Source: Phenylobacterium soli (lineage in GTDB: Bacteria > Pseudomonadota > Alphaproteobacteria > Caulobacterales > Caulobacteraceae). From it: DNA of 64,000 bases. Numbering within the stretch: position 1 is the stretch's first letter; every line of letters begins with the position of its first letter. The stretch is taken from positions 124,001-188,000 of the forward strand of contig NZ_QFYQ01000002.1 of the NCBI RefSeq assembly GCF_003254475.1. The letters run 5' to 3'. A program made the translations under genes and the position numbers. Positions 1 through 8,626 of this stretch are shown in pieces. A model generated the notes under the pieces. The model did no database searches, had not been told where the DNA came from, and saw nothing but the letters and a program-made list of their open reading frames with translations.

Positions 1-169
1 CGAGCGGCAGGCGGCCGACGTCGATCAGGTGGGCCGGGCGCTCGATCTCGAGCTTCATCAGGTCGAGGAGGTTGGTGCCGCCGGCCAGGAAGCGCGCACC
101 GGGAACCTCGGCGTGGCGCTTCACCGCGCTCTTCGCGTCCTCCGCGCGCTCGTAGGTGAAGGGCCTCAT
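1..169 (-). CDS. Molybdenum hydroxylase (xanthine dehydrogenase family) FAD-binding subunit, N-terminal part
   Basis: Only the first 56 codons are in the window; the gene runs off the left edge. The reading begins MRPFTYERA and contains [11 protein letters not shown], the FAD pyrophosphate-binding loop typical of the medium subunit of xanthine dehydrogenase/PaoB-type enzymes. In this family the subunit passes electrons between the Fe-S clusters and FAD. Its start codon overlaps the stop of the upstream 2Fe-2S subunit gene by 4 bp (ATGA), so the two are cotranscribed, and the molybdopterin subunit is expected just outside the window. The substrate (aldehyde, purine or other heterocycle) cannot be told from this fragment. 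Confidence 0.85.
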   Translation of the reverse strand, partial: MRPFTYERAEDAKSAVKRHAEVPGARFLAGGTNLLDLMKLEIERPAHLIDVGRLPL

Positions 170-672
170 GCCATCTCTCCGGCGGCGCGCTTGATGGCCT
201 CGACGATCTGCGGATAGGCGGTGCAGCGGCAGATGTTGCCGCTCATCCGCTCACGGATCTCTTCGGCGTTGAGCTGCGGCGCGGCGGCGACATCGGCCGA
301 GGCGTGGCTCGGCAGGCCGGCCTCGATCTCGGCCAGCATGCCGATCGCCGAGCAGATCTGGCCGGGCGTGCAGTAGCCGCACTGGAAGGCGTCCTCGGTG
401 AGGAAGGCCTGCTGCAGCGGGTGCAGCTTTTCCGCCGTGCCGATCCCCTCGATCGTCGTGACCTCGTCCCCGTCGTGCATCACCGCCAGCGACAGGCAGG
501 AATTGATCCGCGTCCCGTTCACCAGCACCGTGCAGGCGCCGCACTGGCCGTGGTCGCAGCCCTTCTTGGTGCCGGTCAGGCGCAGGTGCTCGCGCAGGGC
601 GTCGAGGAGCGTGGTGCGGGGGTCGACGTCGAGCGTCCGCGCCTCCCCGTTGACGGTGATCGTGGTCTTCAA
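166..672 (-). CDS. 2Fe-2S iron-sulfur subunit of a molybdenum hydroxylase (PaoA/XdhC-like small subunit)
   Basis: 168-residue electron-transfer subunit. The N-terminal plant-type ferredoxin domain carries C39, C44, C47 and C59 ([14 protein letters not shown] then NSC). The C-terminal helical 2Fe-2S-binding domain carries QCGYC (C98, C101) and ICRC (C148, C150). All eight cluster ligands are therefore present. In the family this subunit relays electrons from the Mo centre to the FAD subunit. It is the first gene of a minus-strand operon and overlaps the FAD subunit by 4 bp. There is no obvious Tat leader, so a cytoplasmic enzyme is more likely than the periplasmic PaoABC type. Confidence 0.93.
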   Translation of the reverse strand: MKTTITVNGEARTLDVDPRTTLLDALREHLRLTGTKKGCDHGQCGACTVLVNGTRINSCLSLAVMHDGDEVTTIEGIGTAEKLHPLQQAFLTEDAFQCGYCTPGQICSAIGMLAEIEAGLPSHASADVAAAPQLNAEEIRERMSGNICRCTAYPQIVEAIKRAAGEMA

Positions 673-745
673 CCAACCCCTCCCGGGCTATGTCGCCGGC
701 CGCCCTCCGGTGCGTGGGGGCGGCTCATTCAAACAAGTGTAGGGC

Positions 746-1018
746 CTAGCCTTCGCCGGGCGCCAGGGCCTTTACTGACAGGGCATGGACCGGACCCGCC
801 AGCTCCTCGGCGAGGGCGCGATAGACCATACGCTGGCGGGCCACTTTGGATTGCCCGGCGAAGGCCTGCGCCTCGATCGTCACGTTGAAATGGCTCTCCC
901 CGCCCGGCCGCGAACCGGCATGGCCGTGGTGTCGGGCGGAATCGTCCTCGACCTCCAGCCGCACGGGCTCGAACGTCGTCGTCAGCTTGTGTTGGATGGC
1001 TTCTAATATGGCGCCCAT
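746..1018 (-). CDS. bolA: BolA family protein
   Basis: About 90 residues starting MGAILEAIQ. The BolA signature is seen in LEVEDDSARHHGHAG followed by ESHFNV and a C-terminal segment with RMVYRALAEEL. BolA proteins partner monothiol glutaredoxins in Fe-S/redox regulation and can bind DNA; the HGH histidines are the usual Fe-S ligand region. An earlier in-frame ATG at 1072 would add 18 residues but would run into the divergent DnaJ-type gene, so I prefer the start at 1018. It is divergent from the J-domain gene by only about 50 bp, so the two promoters must share that gap. The bolA-dnaJ pairing is common in Alphaproteobacteria. Confidence 0.9.
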   Translation of the reverse strand: MGAILEAIQHKLTTTFEPVRLEVEDDSARHHGHAGSRPGGESHFNVTIEAQAFAGQSKVARQRMVYRALAEELAGPVHALSVKALAPGEG

Positions 1019-1070
1019 CGGCCCAATCTTCAATTCTTGAACGGGGGTGATCTCCTCCCATACTTGGCCC

Positions 1071-1724
1071 ATGCCCGGCGCGTTTCAATACAAGCCCAAG
1101 TTCGTCGACATCCGCGTGAAGCCGCCTCGTCCGGACGAGCCGGCGGCGGAGGACGTGCATGCGCTGAAGCCCGGCGAGCGGGCCTGCGACCACGCCGGCT
1201 GCCGGCGGGCGGCGACGGCGCGCGCGCCCAAATCGCGCGAGCTGATGCACGAGCACTACTGGTTCTGTCAGGAGCACGCGGCCGAGTACAATCGGAACTG
1301 GAATTTCTTCGCCGGCATGAGCGAAGGCGAGATGCGCGCCTTCCAGAAGGACGAGATGTTCACCGGCGGGCGGCCGACCTGGGAGATGAAGGCCGGCAAG
1401 TTCAGCCGCGAGGCCGCCGCCTTCAATCACCGCTTCCATCGCGGCGAGGGCTATCGCGACCCGTTCAACATGTTCGGCCGCGGCGGCGCCCACGCCCAGG
1501 CGCGCCCCGAGCCGGAGGCGCGCAGCCTCGGCAAGCTGGAGCGCAACGCCCTGGCCGAGCTCGATCTCGAGGACAGCGCCGACGGCGCCAAGATCCGCGG
1601 CCGCTACACCGAGCTGGTGCGCCGCCTGCACCCCGACGCCAACGGCGGCGACCGGGCGGGCGAAGGTCGGCTGCAGAAGGTGATCCGCGCCTACCAGACG
1701 CTGCGCAAGGCCGGGATGGTCTAG
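1071..1724 (+). CDS. J-domain (DnaJ-like) protein
   Basis: About 217 residues, starting MPGAFQYKPKF. Unlike DnaJ, the J domain is C-terminal: near residues 155-215 it has GRYTELVRRLHPDANGGDR with an intact HPD motif, the Hsp70-stimulating loop. The N-terminal half holds a cysteine/histidine group (RACDHAGC and FCQEHAAEYN) that could bind zinc. An upstream in-frame ATG at 1047 overlaps the divergent bolA region and is less likely. This protein type is usually found between bolA and cobS in Alphaproteobacteria; here cobS lies about 10.5 kb further on. It is probably a specialised cochaperone whose client is unknown. Confidence 0.88.
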   Translation: MPGAFQYKPKFVDIRVKPPRPDEPAAEDVHALKPGERACDHAGCRRAATARAPKSRELMHEHYWFCQEHAAEYNRNWNFFAGMSEGEMRAFQKDEMFTGGRPTWEMKAGKFSREAAAFNHRFHRGEGYRDPFNMFGRGGAHAQARPEPEARSLGKLERNALAELDLEDSADGAKIRGRYTELVRRLHPDANGGDRAGEGRLQKVIRAYQTLRKAGMV

Positions 1725-1730
1725 CCGGCG

Positions 1731-1949
1731 CTACCCGCCCCGCCGCGAGGCGCCGCCGGTCTCCTCCTCGCGCTCGCCCTCCATCGCCAGCTCGGGATGA
1801 CGCGCGATCAGCTCGGCGCGCTCGATCGCCATGCGGTCCCAGTGGGCGGCCATCGAAATCAACTGGTCGCGCTTTTCACCGAGCTCCATCTGGGCGGCGA
1901 GAGCGCGGCACTCCTCAGCGTGGAGCCGATACTCGGAAGCCTTCTTCAT
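1731..1949 (-). CDS. Small hypothetical helical protein
   Basis: A 72-residue protein starting MKKASEYRLHAEECRALA and ending in a charged Glu/Arg-rich tail. Short proteins with an opening like KASEYRxHAEECRxLA recur in Alphaproteobacteria as uncharacterised ORFs, and this one has the typical AAHWDRMAIER follow-up. It is probably cytoplasmic, mostly alpha-helical and possibly coiled-coil. There is no signal peptide or membrane segment. It converges on the J-domain gene, with only 6 bp between the stops. A longer upstream in-frame extension to 2117 has unlike composition and I do not use it. No function can be assigned. Confidence 0.72.
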   Translation of the reverse strand: MKKASEYRLHAEECRALAAQMELGEKRDQLISMAAHWDRMAIERAELIARHPELAMEGEREEETGGASRRGG

Positions 1950-2097
1950 TCGCCCTCCCCAATGGGCGTTCAGAGGACATCGCCGGTGATCCCGGTCCCG
2001 GCGAACGCCAGGCCAAGCTTCACCCAAGCGGGAAACGCTCGGCGGCGAGGTTGGTTGTCGGAATACCGACATTTCCAAGATCGAGGCGCAACATGCC

Positions 2098-2460
2098 TCA
2101 GCCGAGCCTGCGGGCAAGCTCGTCGTGATCCCCCACGAACCAGACGTGCCGCCCGCGGTTGGACTCGCGCACGAAGTCGCGCAGGGCGTTGCTGGCCGCC
2201 ACGGCCTCGGAGACGTCGCCGAGGATGACGACGCGCCGGCCGTAGGTGACGAACTTCTGCAGCGCCTCGCCCGCCAGGCGGGTCTTGAGATCGAGGAAGT
2301 CGGCCGACAGCCGCGCGACCGGGATCACCACCCACTCGGCGCCGGCGCCCAGGGCGTCGCCCAGGATCTCCACCGCATCGCGCTCGGCGGCCAGCGGGGC
2401 GCCGTCCTCGGCGCAGATCCAGAGGCGTTGTCCGGAAAGCTCGACAAGCTGGCCAGCCAT
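2098..2460 (-). CDS. DUF4180 family protein
   Basis: 120 residues starting [20 protein letters not shown]. The pattern of an alternating beta/alpha domain with [22 protein letters not shown] and RVVILGDVS, then a C-terminal [12 protein letters not shown], matches the DUF4180 family. That family is small, uncharacterised and presumed cytoplasmic, with a STAS/SpoIIAA-like feel. The start is set by the only sensible ATG in a much longer open frame that belongs to the opposite strand's shadow. It is divergent from the acyl-CoA ligase gene with about 170 bp between them, which probably holds both promoters. The biological role is unknown. Confidence 0.8.
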   Translation of the reverse strand: MAGQLVELSGQRLWICAEDGAPLAAERDAVEILGDALGAGAEWVVIPVARLSADFLDLKTRLAGEALQKFVTYGRRVVILGDVSEAVAASNALRDFVRESNRGRHVWFVGDHDELARRLG

Positions 2461-2631
2461 CGGCGTGTCCTTTCGAAGGGCTCGGCGGCGAACGGCTAAG
2501 GTGGGCGCGATCCCTCGGCGCGCAAGGCCATGGATCAAGCCCGAGTGTGACGTTGCGGCAGCGCGGGCGCGGTCTAAGCTTGCCGCAAAGCCGGCGACGA
2601 CCGGAGACAAGAACATGGGGAGGAGACGGAC

Positions 2632-4173
2632 ATGGGCCAGTTGATCAGCGGCGACCGCACACTGGGTTCCGAGGCGCTCGCCGAGCGCGCCGCGCGGGCG
2701 GCCAGCGGACTGAAGAGCCTGGGCCTCGGCGCCGGCGACCTCGTGGCCCTCTACCTGCGCAACGACTTCGCCTTCTTCGAGGCCAGCGCCGCGGCCGGCC
2801 TGCTCGGCGCCTATCCGACGCCGGTGAACTGGCACTACACGCCGGTGGAGGCGCGCTACCTGTTCGAGAACTCCGGCGCCAAGGCGATCGTCATCCACGC
2901 CGACCTGCTGGCCGGGGTGCGCGAGGCGATCCCAGAGGGCGTGCCGGTGATCGTCGTCCCCACCCCGCCGGAGATCGCCCAGGCCTATGGCGTCGACCCG
3001 AAGCTGACCCAGCCGCCGCCCGGCTTTCCGATCTGGGACGAGTGGCTGAAGGGCTTCGCGCCGCTCGCCGAGCCGCTGGCCGAAGCGCCGGGGACGGTGA
3101 TCTACACCTCCGGCACCACCGGTCATCCCAAGGGCGTGCGCCGCGCCCCGCCGACGCCGGAGCAGGCCGCCATGACCGGCGCCGTGATCGCCCGCGCCTT
3201 CGGCTTCGTGGGCTTCGGAACGCCGGACGAGATCGTCACGGTGATGACCGGGCCGATGTACCACTCGGCGCCCAATGCCTACGGCCTGGCCTCGGCGCGC
3301 CTGGGCGCCACGGTGATCCTGGAGCCGCGCTTCGATCCCGAAGAGCTGCTGCAGATGATCGAGCGCTACAGGGTCACGCACCTGCACATGGTGCCGATCA
3401 TGTTCAACCGGCTGCTGAAGCTGCCCGACGACGTGAAGACGAAGTACGACCTGTCGTCCCTGCGCTTCGTGGTCCACGCCGCCGCGCCCTGTCCGGCGCC
3501 GGTGAAGCGGGCGATGATCGAGTGGTGGGGCCCGGTGATCAACGAGTACTACGGCTCGACCGAGACCTCGGCCGTGGTGTTCTGCACCTCGGAGGATTGG
3601 CTCAGGCACCCCGGCACGGTGGGCAAGGCCTGGCCGGAGGCCGACGTGCGGGTGATCGACGCCGAGGGCCGCACCCTGCCGCCGCACGAGGTCGGCGAGG
3701 TGGTCGCGCGCATCAAGGGCATGGCCGACTTCACATATCACGGCGACGACCAGAAGCGCCGCGACAGCGAGAAGGTCGGGCTGATCGCGCCGGGCGACGT
3801 CGGCTATTTCGACGAGGACGGCTTCCTCTACCTCTGCGACCGGGCCAAGGACATGATCATCTCCGGCGGGGTGAACATCTACCCGGCCGAGATCGAGGGC
3901 GAGCTCGCCAAGATGCCCGGCGTCGCCGACTGCGCGGTGTTCGGCATCCCCGACGAGGAGTTCGGCGAGGGCGTCTGCGCGTTCGTCCAGCCGATGCCCG
4001 GCATCGACCTCACCGAGCAGGAGGTGAAGACCTGGTTGCGCGGCCAGGTGGCCGGCTACAAGGTCCCCAAGCGGGTCGAGATCGCCGCCGAGCTGCCGCG
4101 CGAGGACTCGGGCAAGATCTTCAAGCGCAAGCTTCGCGAGCCATTCTGGGAAGGGCTCGATCGGCGCATCTGA
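2632..4173 (+). CDS. Acyl-CoA synthetase (AMP-forming fatty-acid/aryl-acid CoA ligase)
   Basis: 513-residue ANL-superfamily enzyme that would activate a carboxylic acid to its acyl-CoA through an acyl-adenylate. The P-loop [17 protein letters not shown] lies at about residues 155-170, the A5 motif YYGSTETS near 305, the A7/A8 hinge [20 protein letters not shown] near 405, and the catalytic lysine segment GKIFKRKL near 500, so all core motifs are intact. The start follows a good GGGGAGG-type ribosome site. The N-terminus is shorter than in classic FadD and resembles the bile-acid/medium-chain ligase group. The substrate cannot be determined. It is followed by an amidohydrolase gene after a short tandem repeat. 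Confidence 0.92.
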   Translation: MGQLISGDRTLGSEALAERAARAASGLKSLGLGAGDLVALYLRNDFAFFEASAAAGLLGAYPTPVNWHYTPVEARYLFENSGAKAIVIHADLLAGVREAIPEGVPVIVVPTPPEIAQAYGVDPKLTQPPPGFPIWDEWLKGFAPLAEPLAEAPGTVIYTSGTTGHPKGVRRAPPTPEQAAMTGAVIARAFGFVGFGTPDEIVTVMTGPMYHSAPNAYGLASARLGATVILEPRFDPEELLQMIERYRVTHLHMVPIMFNRLLKLPDDVKTKYDLSSLRFVVHAAAPCPAPVKRAMIEWWGPVINEYYGSTETSAVVFCTSEDWLRHPGTVGKAWPEADVRVIDAEGRTLPPHEVGEVVARIKGMADFTYHGDDQKRRDSEKVGLIAPGDVGYFDEDGFLYLCDRAKDMIISGGVNIYPAEIEGELAKMPGVADCAVFGIPDEEFGEGVCAFVQPMPGIDLTEQEVKTWLRGQVAGYKVPKRVEIAAELPREDSGKIFKRKLREPFWEGLDRRI

Positions 4174-4175
4174 CA

Positions 4176-4214
4176 GGGACTTTCAACCGGGGCTTTCAAC
4201 CGGGGCTTTCAACG
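4176..4214. repeat. 13-bp tandem repeat, three copies
   Basis: Three consecutive near-identical units: gggactttcaacc, ggggctttcaacc and ggggctttcaacg. They fill the gap between the acyl-CoA ligase stop and the amidohydrolase start codon at 4224. The array ends in a G-rich run just before the start and so overlaps the amidohydrolase ribosome-binding region. Copy-number change would alter the leader of that gene. Confidence 0.85.
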
Positions 4215-4223
4215 GGGGGCGGC

Positions 4224-5510
4224 ATGGATCGCGGGTGGGCTTTGGCGGCGGCGCTCGGCGCGGGCCTCGCCATGGCTTCGACGGCGGCGGCCGAGCCGCC
4301 CACTGTGGTTCTGGAGCCCCAGGGCGTTTGGACCGCCGGCGAGGCCGCGCCACACACCGGCTGGGTGGTCGTCGTTCAGGGCCACAAGATCGCCGCCGTC
4401 GGGCCCAAGGCCGCGATCGCCGTTCCGGCCGGCGCGGAGACCATCGCCCTGCCCGGTCAGACGCTGATGCCCGGCCTGATCGAGCTGCACTCGCACCTCC
4501 TGCTGCATCCCTACAACGAGACCCTGTGGGACGATCAGGTGCTCAAGGAGCCGCCCTACTACCGCGTGCTGCGGGCCGGACGCGACGCGACGCGCACTCT
4601 GATGGCCGGCGTCACCACCGTCCGCGACCTCGGCACCGAGGGGGCGGGCGACGCCGACGTCCAGCTCAAGCGGGCGATCGAGGAGGGGATGGTCGCCGGG
4701 CCGCGGATGTTCGTCTCCACCCGGGCGATCGTCGCCACCGCCTCGTATGGCCCGCGCAAGGGCTTCCGCGTCGACGCCGAGCTGCCGCAGGGCGCCCAGG
4801 AGGTCACCGGCGCGGTCGAGGGCGTGAAGGCGGTGCGCGAGCAGGCCGCCGCCGGCGCCGACTGGATCAAGCTCTATGGCGACTATCGCGTCGGCCCCAG
4901 GAACACCACCGAGCCCATCTTCAGCCAGGCCGAGATGGACGCCATGGTCGCCGCCGCCCACGACGGCGGGCGTCCGGTGGCGGTGCACGCCACCGGCGAC
5001 GAGGGCGTGCGCCGCGCGGTGACCGCCGGCGCCGACACCATCGAGCACGGCTACGCGGCGAGCGAGGCGACCTTCCGGCTGATGAAGGCCAGGGGCGCGG
5101 CCTATGTGCCGACCCTCACCGCCGTCGAGGCCTATTCGACCTACTTCCAGCACCACCGCCCAGGCGATCCGCCGACCGCCGACATGGTCGAAGCCGAGCG
5201 CACCTTCCGCACCGCCCTGAAGGTCGGCGTCACCATCGGCGCAGGCTCCGACGTCGGCGTCTTCCCGCACGGCGAGGAATGGCGCGAGCTGGCCTGGATG
5301 GTGAAGGACGGCATGACCCCGGTCCAGGCGCTCACCGCCGCGACGGCGGTCAACGCCAGGCTCCTGCGCCGCGAGGCCGACCTCGGCCGCGTCGCGCCGG
5401 GCCAGGTCGCCGACCTCGTCGCCGTGGCCGGCGATCCGACCGCCGACATCGCCGCGCTGAAGGACGTCCGGTTCGTGATGAAGGACGGCAAGATCTACCG
5501 CCGCCCTTGA
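4224..5510 (+). CDS. Secreted amidohydrolase family protein (imidazolonepropionase-like metal-dependent hydrolase)
   Basis: 428 residues. An N-terminal signal peptide ([21 protein letters not shown]) points to export. The TIM-barrel hydrolase motifs are in order: the HxH metal pair in [10 protein letters not shown] (~residue 93), ADWIKLYGD (~213, the usual position of the metal-bridging lysine), AVHATGDEG (~255), TIEHGYA (~273) and [12 protein letters not shown] (~340, catalytic Asp). The family hydrolyses C-N bonds in cyclic amides, dipeptides or drug-like amides, and this member resembles the secreted Xaa-Pro/prolidase-like amidohydrolases. It is preceded by a 13-bp tandem repeat and probably cotranscribed with the CoA ligase 50 bp upstream. 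The substrate is unknown. Confidence 0.88.
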   Translation: MDRGWALAAALGAGLAMASTAAAEPPTVVLEPQGVWTAGEAAPHTGWVVVVQGHKIAAVGPKAAIAVPAGAETIALPGQTLMPGLIELHSHLLLHPYNETLWDDQVLKEPPYYRVLRAGRDATRTLMAGVTTVRDLGTEGAGDADVQLKRAIEEGMVAGPRMFVSTRAIVATASYGPRKGFRVDAELPQGAQEVTGAVEGVKAVREQAAAGADWIKLYGDYRVGPRNTTEPIFSQAEMDAMVAAAHDGGRPVAVHATGDEGVRRAVTAGADTIEHGYAASEATFRLMKARGAAYVPTLTAVEAYSTYFQHHRPGDPPTADMVEAERTFRTALKVGVTIGAGSDVGVFPHGEEWRELAWMVKDGMTPVQALTAATAVNARLLRREADLGRVAPGQVADLVAVAGDPTADIAALKDVRFVMKDGKIYRRP

Positions 5511-5573
5511 GCCCACCTGTCGGGTCGCCTCGGCGTCGTTCGTCCTTGGTCCAGGATAGCGAAGGAGGCGGCG

Positions 5574-6011
5574 ATGACCGCAGGGACGACGACGATGGAT
5601 GCCCCGGGGCTCCGCGCCAATGCGCAGGTCTGGACCGGGCGGATCATGAGCGGGCTGTTCGTGGCCTTCATGCTCATGGACATGAGCATGAAGCTGATGC
5701 GCATGCCCCAGGTGGAGGACTACGGCCGCCAGCTCGGCCTGCCGGCCGGGTCCGGCTTCGGCATCGGGGTCGGCGAGCTCTTCATCACCGCCCTCTACCT
5801 CTACCCGCGGACCTCCGTGCTCGGCGCCGTGCTGGTCGCCGCCTTCATGGGCGGAACGGTGGCGGTCCATTGGACGCATGGCGATCCGCTGTTCAGCCAC
5901 GTGCTGTTCGGCGTCTACCTGGCCCTGCTCGCCTGGGGCGGCCTGTGGCTGCGGGAGCCGAGGCTGCGGGCGCTGCTCCCGATGGGAACGGCTGAGTTCC
6001 GGAGAAAATAA
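5574..6011 (+). CDS. DoxX-like integral membrane protein
   Basis: 145 residues with about four membrane segments (around residues 24-40, 62-80, 83-98 and 107-124). The layout fits the DoxX/DoxX-like family of small inner-membrane proteins (GIGVGELFITALYLYPRTSVLGAVLVAAFMGG has the typical Gly/Leu helix pattern). Some family members are linked to quinone or redox chemistry, but no specific activity can be read here. The start ATG follows a GGAGGCG ribosome site. It stands alone between the amidohydrolase and the precursor-like peptide gene. A longer N-terminus rich in Thr/Ala precedes the first helix. Confidence 0.82.
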   Translation: MTAGTTTMDAPGLRANAQVWTGRIMSGLFVAFMLMDMSMKLMRMPQVEDYGRQLGLPAGSGFGIGVGELFITALYLYPRTSVLGAVLVAAFMGGTVAVHWTHGDPLFSHVLFGVYLALLAWGGLWLREPRLRALLPMGTAEFRRK

Positions 6012-6109
6012 GGCGGCATTTGGAACAAGCGCTGCGCTCGTCCTGTTGGCCCAAGCGTCGCCAGGGGACGGCCGACGATTTTGTTCATTTCAGGATGCGG
6101 GCCAATCAC

Positions 6110-6385
6110 ATGCAGATCGAAGACGCCATCAACCGGGCCAAGGCGGATCGCCGCCAGTTTCTGTCCACCGCCGGCAAGTTCGCCGTCGTGGTGCCGCCGA
6201 CCATGACGGTCCTTCTGTCCACGACGATGTCCTCGCCGGCCATCGCCGCCTCCGGCGGCGTGTCCCACGGCAACAACGGCGTCGGCAACGGCGTCGACCC
6301 GCAACCCCCGGGCAACCCGCCGGTGAACGACGGGCCCGGGACCGGTCCCGGCAATCCCGGGAACCAGGGCGGAGCCGGCGGCTGA
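6110..6385 (+). CDS. Small exported peptide, precursor-like (candidate substrate of the downstream PqqD/HprK/NTase genes)
   Basis: 91 residues from MQIEDAINRAKADRRQF; an ATG at 6095 would add five residues. The middle holds a hydrophobic leader of the form RRQFLSTAGKFAVVVPP followed by an apolar stretch and SSPAIAAS, a plausible signal-peptidase site. The mature tail is very short and made mostly of Gly, Asn and Pro (for example GTGPGNPGNQGG). Similar small alphaproteobacterial proteins with a KFxxVxPPxxxxLLSTxxxSPAIA segment commonly sit beside PqqD/HPr-kinase genes. It immediately precedes the PqqD-HprK fusion gene with no gap. I infer a ribosomally made precursor or secreted peptide; cleavage and modification are unproven. 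Confidence 0.65.
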   Translation: MQIEDAINRAKADRRQFLSTAGKFAVVVPPTMTVLLSTTMSSPAIAASGGVSHGNNGVGNGVDPQPPGNPPVNDGPGTGPGNPGNQGGAGG

Positions 6386-6386
6386 T

Positions 6387-7547
6387 CTGGACTCGCTGAT
6401 CCGGCCGGAGGCGTCTGCGGCGCTCGCCGCAGGCGCCTCCTTCCGCCCCTCACCCGCCGTTCGACACCTGTCGCTCGGCGAGCGGCCGCTGCTGTTCAGC
6501 GCGCGCCGGCGGCAGATCTACGAGCTCAACGCCACGGCGGACCTGATCTGGCGCGGCCTCGCGGCCGGCCGGGTTGCCGAGGACGTGGCGCGCGATCTCC
6601 TCGCCGTCGGCGCGGGGCGGGCCGAGGCGGCGGCCTATGTCGCCGATGCGGCGCGCGCCTGGATGGCGGCAGGCTGCCTCGCTCCGCGCGAGGTGCTCGA
6701 AGTCCAGCCGGCGCCGCACGCCGTTCGCCGGGTGCGGCTCGACGAACTCACCCTCGACCTGCGCTTTTCCGGCGAGGCCTCGCCCGCGACGTTCGACCCG
6801 GTGTTCGGCCAGCTCTATGAGGCGGGCGAGAGGGGCGCTGGCGACAGCGCCGCCGGGCGCCTGGACCTGGTTGGCCAGGACGGCCTCGTCTTCCTGCTGA
6901 AGGACGGCGAACCGCTCGCCGCCGCGCCGCCGCCCGACGCCAGCGCCCTCCTGAAGGCCGAGCTGACCGAGGCCTACGTCGAAAGCGTGGAGACCGGGTT
7001 TCTGGCTCATGGGGCCCTGCTGGTCCGCGGCGAGGCGACGCTGATCGTCAGCGGCGCGCCGGGGGCAGGCAAGACCACCCTCACCCTCGCCCTGGCCAGT
7101 TCGGGCTGGACCTATGGCGGCGACGACATCGTGCGCATCGATCCGGACGCGCGGGTCCGCGGCGCGCCCTTCGCGGCGGCGGTGAAGTCCGGGGCCTGGG
7201 CGCTGGCCGCCCGCTTCGCGCCCGATCTCCTCGGCCTGCCCATCGCCCTGCGCGCCGACGGCCAGCAGGTGCGCTACTGGCGACCTGCCCGCCTCGCCGA
7301 CCGTGCGCCCCGCGCGCCCACCGCCGTCGTGCTCCTGGCGCGCCAGGCGGGCGCCGCGGCGAGCCTCGAAGCCATCGCGCCGCTCGAGGCCCTGCATGCG
7401 CTCGTCGAGAGCGCCTACGCGGCGCACTGGCGGCTCGACGGCGACGCCCTCGCCGCCCTCGCCGGCCGCCTCGAGACCGCGACCTGCGCGCGGCTCGTCT
7501 ACGAGGACCTCGACGCGGCCGTGGCCCTCATCGAGAGCCTGGGGTGA
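6387..7547 (+). CDS. PqqD-like domain fused to HprK-related kinase (no ATG/GTG/TTG start for the PqqD part)
   Basis: About 386 residues if read from the CTG at 6387. The first part (RPSPAVRHLSLGERPL through YELNATADLIWRGL) is a PqqD-like domain, the peptide-binding fold (RRE) of RiPP pathways. After residue ~200 comes an HprK-like P-loop kinase domain with Walker A SGAPGAGKTTLTL and GGDDIVRID. In this family the kinase resembles HPr Ser kinase/PEP carboxykinase domains but acts in peptide-modification contexts. The frame is open from 6327, yet its first ATG/GTG/TTG is the GTG at 6585, which would delete most of PqqD. Translation may instead begin at CTG 6387, 1 nt after the upstream stop. It overlaps the nucleotidyltransferase gene by 4 bp (GTGA). 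Confidence 0.78.
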   Translation: MDSLIRPEASAALAAGASFRPSPAVRHLSLGERPLLFSARRRQIYELNATADLIWRGLAAGRVAEDVARDLLAVGAGRAEAAAYVADAARAWMAAGCLAPREVLEVQPAPHAVRRVRLDELTLDLRFSGEASPATFDPVFGQLYEAGERGAGDSAAGRLDLVGQDGLVFLLKDGEPLAAAPPPDASALLKAELTEAYVESVETGFLAHGALLVRGEATLIVSGAPGAGKTTLTLALASSGWTYGGDDIVRIDPDARVRGAPFAAAVKSGAWALAARFAPDLLGLPIALRADGQQVRYWRPARLADRAPRAPTAVVLLARQAGAAASLEAIAPLEALHALVESAYAAHWRLDGDALAALAGRLETATCARLVYEDLDAAVALIESLG

Positions 7548-8626
7548 ACCGGCTCGCGGCCCTGCAGGCGCTGAGCGCGCTGATGCGGGGCGCGCCGCCT
7601 GCGGATTGCGACTGGATGGAGATCCTGCGGCTCGCCAACGAGGCCCTGCTGACGCCGCAGCTGCATGCCGCCGTGGAGGACGCCGGACGGCTGGACGCCT
7701 TGCCGGCGGAGGTGCGGACCTTCACGACCGAGGTCTTCACCCGCAACCGCGAGCGCAATCGCCGCCTCTTCGCCCAGCTCGCCGAGGCGGTGGCCGTGCT
7801 CAACGCCGCGGGCGTGCAGCCCGGCCTCCTGAAGGGCGCCGCCCTGTGGGCCGCGAGCGGATGTCCAGAAAGCTTCGACCGGATGATGAACGACCTCGAC
7901 CTCCTGGTGCGCCCCGAGGAGGCGCCGCGCGCCGTCGAAGCCCTGGAAGCGGCCGGCTTTGCGGCGGCCAAGCGCCACGAGGGCCCCCGCGTCCATGTGG
8001 TCGCCGAGCTGGGCCGGCCGCAGGACGTCGGCTTCCTCGACCTGCACCAGCGCCCGCCCGGGCCGCCGGGTCTGGCCGAGGCTCCCGCCATCGAGGCCCG
8101 CCTGCGGCCGCTCCGCTGGCAGGGCCTTTCGCTGCGGACCCCGGATCCGGCGCTGCAGGTCTTCTTCCTGGTCCTCCATGACCAGTTCCACGACGGCGAC
8201 TACTGGAGCGGCGCCTTCTCCCTGCGCCACCTCGTCGACATCGCCGCCCTGAGCCGGGCGCCGGAAGGAGTCGATTGGCAGGGGCTTGAGGCCCTGGCCC
8301 GCACGGGCCTCGCCCGCCACGCCCTCGCCGCCCAGCTCGCCGCCGCCGAGGCCATCGCCGACGCGGACGTCCCACCCACGATCCGGCGGCGCCTGTGGCC
8401 GCGCCTGCAGCACGCCCGGCGCATGGCGCAGTTCCGCTGGCCGATGGCCGCCGGTCCGCTCGGCGCGGCGGCGGTGATCAGCGAGGCGCCCTGGATCCTC
8501 GCCCACCGGGCCGCCGACCGGCGCGATCAGGCGCGGCTGTTCGGCGCGCCGGCCAGGGCGAGCTGGGCGGACCGGCTCGAACGTCTGCGCCAGGTGCTCG
8601 GCGGCTTCGCCGACGGCAAGGTCTAG
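7544..8626 (+). CDS. Nucleotidyltransferase family protein (RiPP/HPr-kinase-associated type)
   Basis: 360 residues starting with GTG that overlaps the kinase stop. It has the nucleotidyltransferase-fold signature LLKGAALW about residue 97, followed by MMNDLDLLVRPEEAPRAVEAL near residue 110, where the DLD aspartates would bind metal, and a helical C-terminal half. This is the 'uncharacterised nucleotidyltransferase' family often found with HprK-like kinases and PqqD proteins, including in lasso-peptide clusters. Its likely role is transfer of a nucleotide or sugar-phosphate group to the neighbouring peptide or to a phosphorylated intermediate; that is inference. It is the last gene of the three-gene set and converges on an aminotransferase gene. 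Confidence 0.8.
   Translation: MNRLAALQALSALMRGAPPADCDWMEILRLANEALLTPQLHAAVEDAGRLDALPAEVRTFTTEVFTRNRERNRRLFAQLAEAVAVLNAAGVQPGLLKGAALWAASGCPESFDRMMNDLDLLVRPEEAPRAVEALEAAGFAAAKRHEGPRVHVVAELGRPQDVGFLDLHQRPPGPPGLAEAPAIEARLRPLRWQGLSLRTPDPALQVFFLVLHDQFHDGDYWSGAFSLRHLVDIAALSRAPEGVDWQGLEALARTGLARHALAAQLAAAEAIADADVPPTIRRRLWPRLQHARRMAQFRWPMAAGPLGAAAVISEAPWILAHRAADRRDQARLFGAPARASWADRLERLRQVLGGFADGKV

Noticed and set aside
2547..5510. One long plus-strand open frame spanning the acyl-CoA ligase and amidohydrolase
   Set aside because: Its first half is Arg/Gly/Ala-rich shadow translation of the ligase in another frame; only the part from 4224 is a real gene. High GC makes such long false frames common throughout the window.
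5878..6399. Plus-strand frame overlapping the DoxX-like and precursor-like genes
   Set aside because: Arg/Ser/Gly-rich shadow of both genes in another frame.
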